Assembly: GCA_031278835.1 (NCBI GenBank)
Contig: JAITJP010000139.1
Span: forward strand, 1 to 5,788
Origin: Deltaproteobacteria bacterium
Lineage (GTDB): Bacteria; Desulfobacterota; Desulfarculia; Adiutricales; Adiutricaceae
DNA: 5,788 nt
Direction of reading: 5' to 3'
A model generated the notes under the pieces. It saw only the letters and a list, made by a program, of their open reading frames with translations, was not told the origin of the DNA and did not search any database. This document shows positions 5,653 to 5,788 of this stretch, piece by piece. Within the stretch, counting starts at the first letter, position 1. Every line of letters starts with the position of its first letter. A program made the translations under genes and the position numbers.

Positions 5653-5788
5653 ACACGTATCTGGGCGGCAAAAGGCCCAAACCCTTAACCGTGTGGGGAG
5701 CTTGATTTCTACCCTCGGGCGGCAATTGGGCGATGGCCTCGGCCGTGGCTTGGGTTAAATTTTTAGCCGCTTGAAGATTTAGACGACC
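5651..5788 (-). CDS. 3' end of an unrecognised convergent gene
   Basis: Reading the minus strand from 5788, one frame is open for 45 codons to a TAA at 5653-5651. The fragment is helical and Ala/Gln-rich (NLQAAKNLTQATAEAIAQL), then Pro/Gly-rich, ending in GLGLLPPRYV. Its codons (many GCC, GAG, CCC) resemble those of the neighbouring genes, and the sequence turns AT-rich directly after the stop, as expected at a gene end. I do not recognise the family, and the start lies beyond the window. The competing plus-strand frame over the same bases has a less natural composition. Because only a C-terminal tail is visible, no function is proposed. Confidence 0.5.
   Translation of the reverse strand, partial: GRLNLQAAKNLTQATAEAIAQLPPEGRNQAPHTVKGLGLLPPRYV

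Noticed and set aside
5540..5758. Plus-strand 72-codon frame overlapping the uvrC end
   Set aside because: It lies over the AT-rich spacer and antisense to the more gene-like minus-strand frame. It has no ribosome binding site upstream and no recognisable motif.

Overview
The window suggests a Gram-negative anaerobe. A kdsA-kdsC pair makes Kdo, the inner-core sugar of lipopolysaccharide. A CooC-type ATPase points to a nickel-containing carbon monoxide dehydrogenase, as in CO-oxidising or Wood-Ljungdahl bacteria. A Desulfobacterota-like lineage would fit, but this is inference from gene content and the sequence does not prove it. The genes are of medium GC and very rich in GGCC, while the spacers are AT-rich.

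Layout: (1) Positions 1-453 hold the C-terminal 150 residues of a CooC-like nickel-insertion ATPase, cut by the window edge. (2) A dGTPase-family HD phosphohydrolase starts on the base after the cooC stop (454-1593), so the two are probably cotranscribed. (3) A 301-base AT-rich gap (1594-1894) carries a possible -10 box, a large imperfect stem-loop and the ribosome binding site of kdsA. (4) kdsA (TTG start, metal-dependent type) and kdsC are one base apart and catalyse consecutive steps: Kdo-8-phosphate synthesis and its dephosphorylation. (5) A 70-73-base spacer with two small inverted repeats leads into uvrC, the nucleotide excision repair endonuclease. (6) A short convergent spacer with a weak terminator candidate separates uvrC from the 3' end of an unrecognised minus-strand gene (5651-5788).

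Most of the window is conserved housekeeping or cofactor-maturation machinery with intact catalytic motifs. I do not see a new defence system, mobile element, CRISPR array, tRNA or rRNA. The most unusual item is a UvrC N-terminal extension of about 105 residues ahead of the GIY-YIG domain, rich in Ala, Pro and Glu and containing a tandem 21-codon repeat. Next come the structured, AT-rich kdsA leader and a uvrC start region whose Shine-Dalgarno bases can be paired away.
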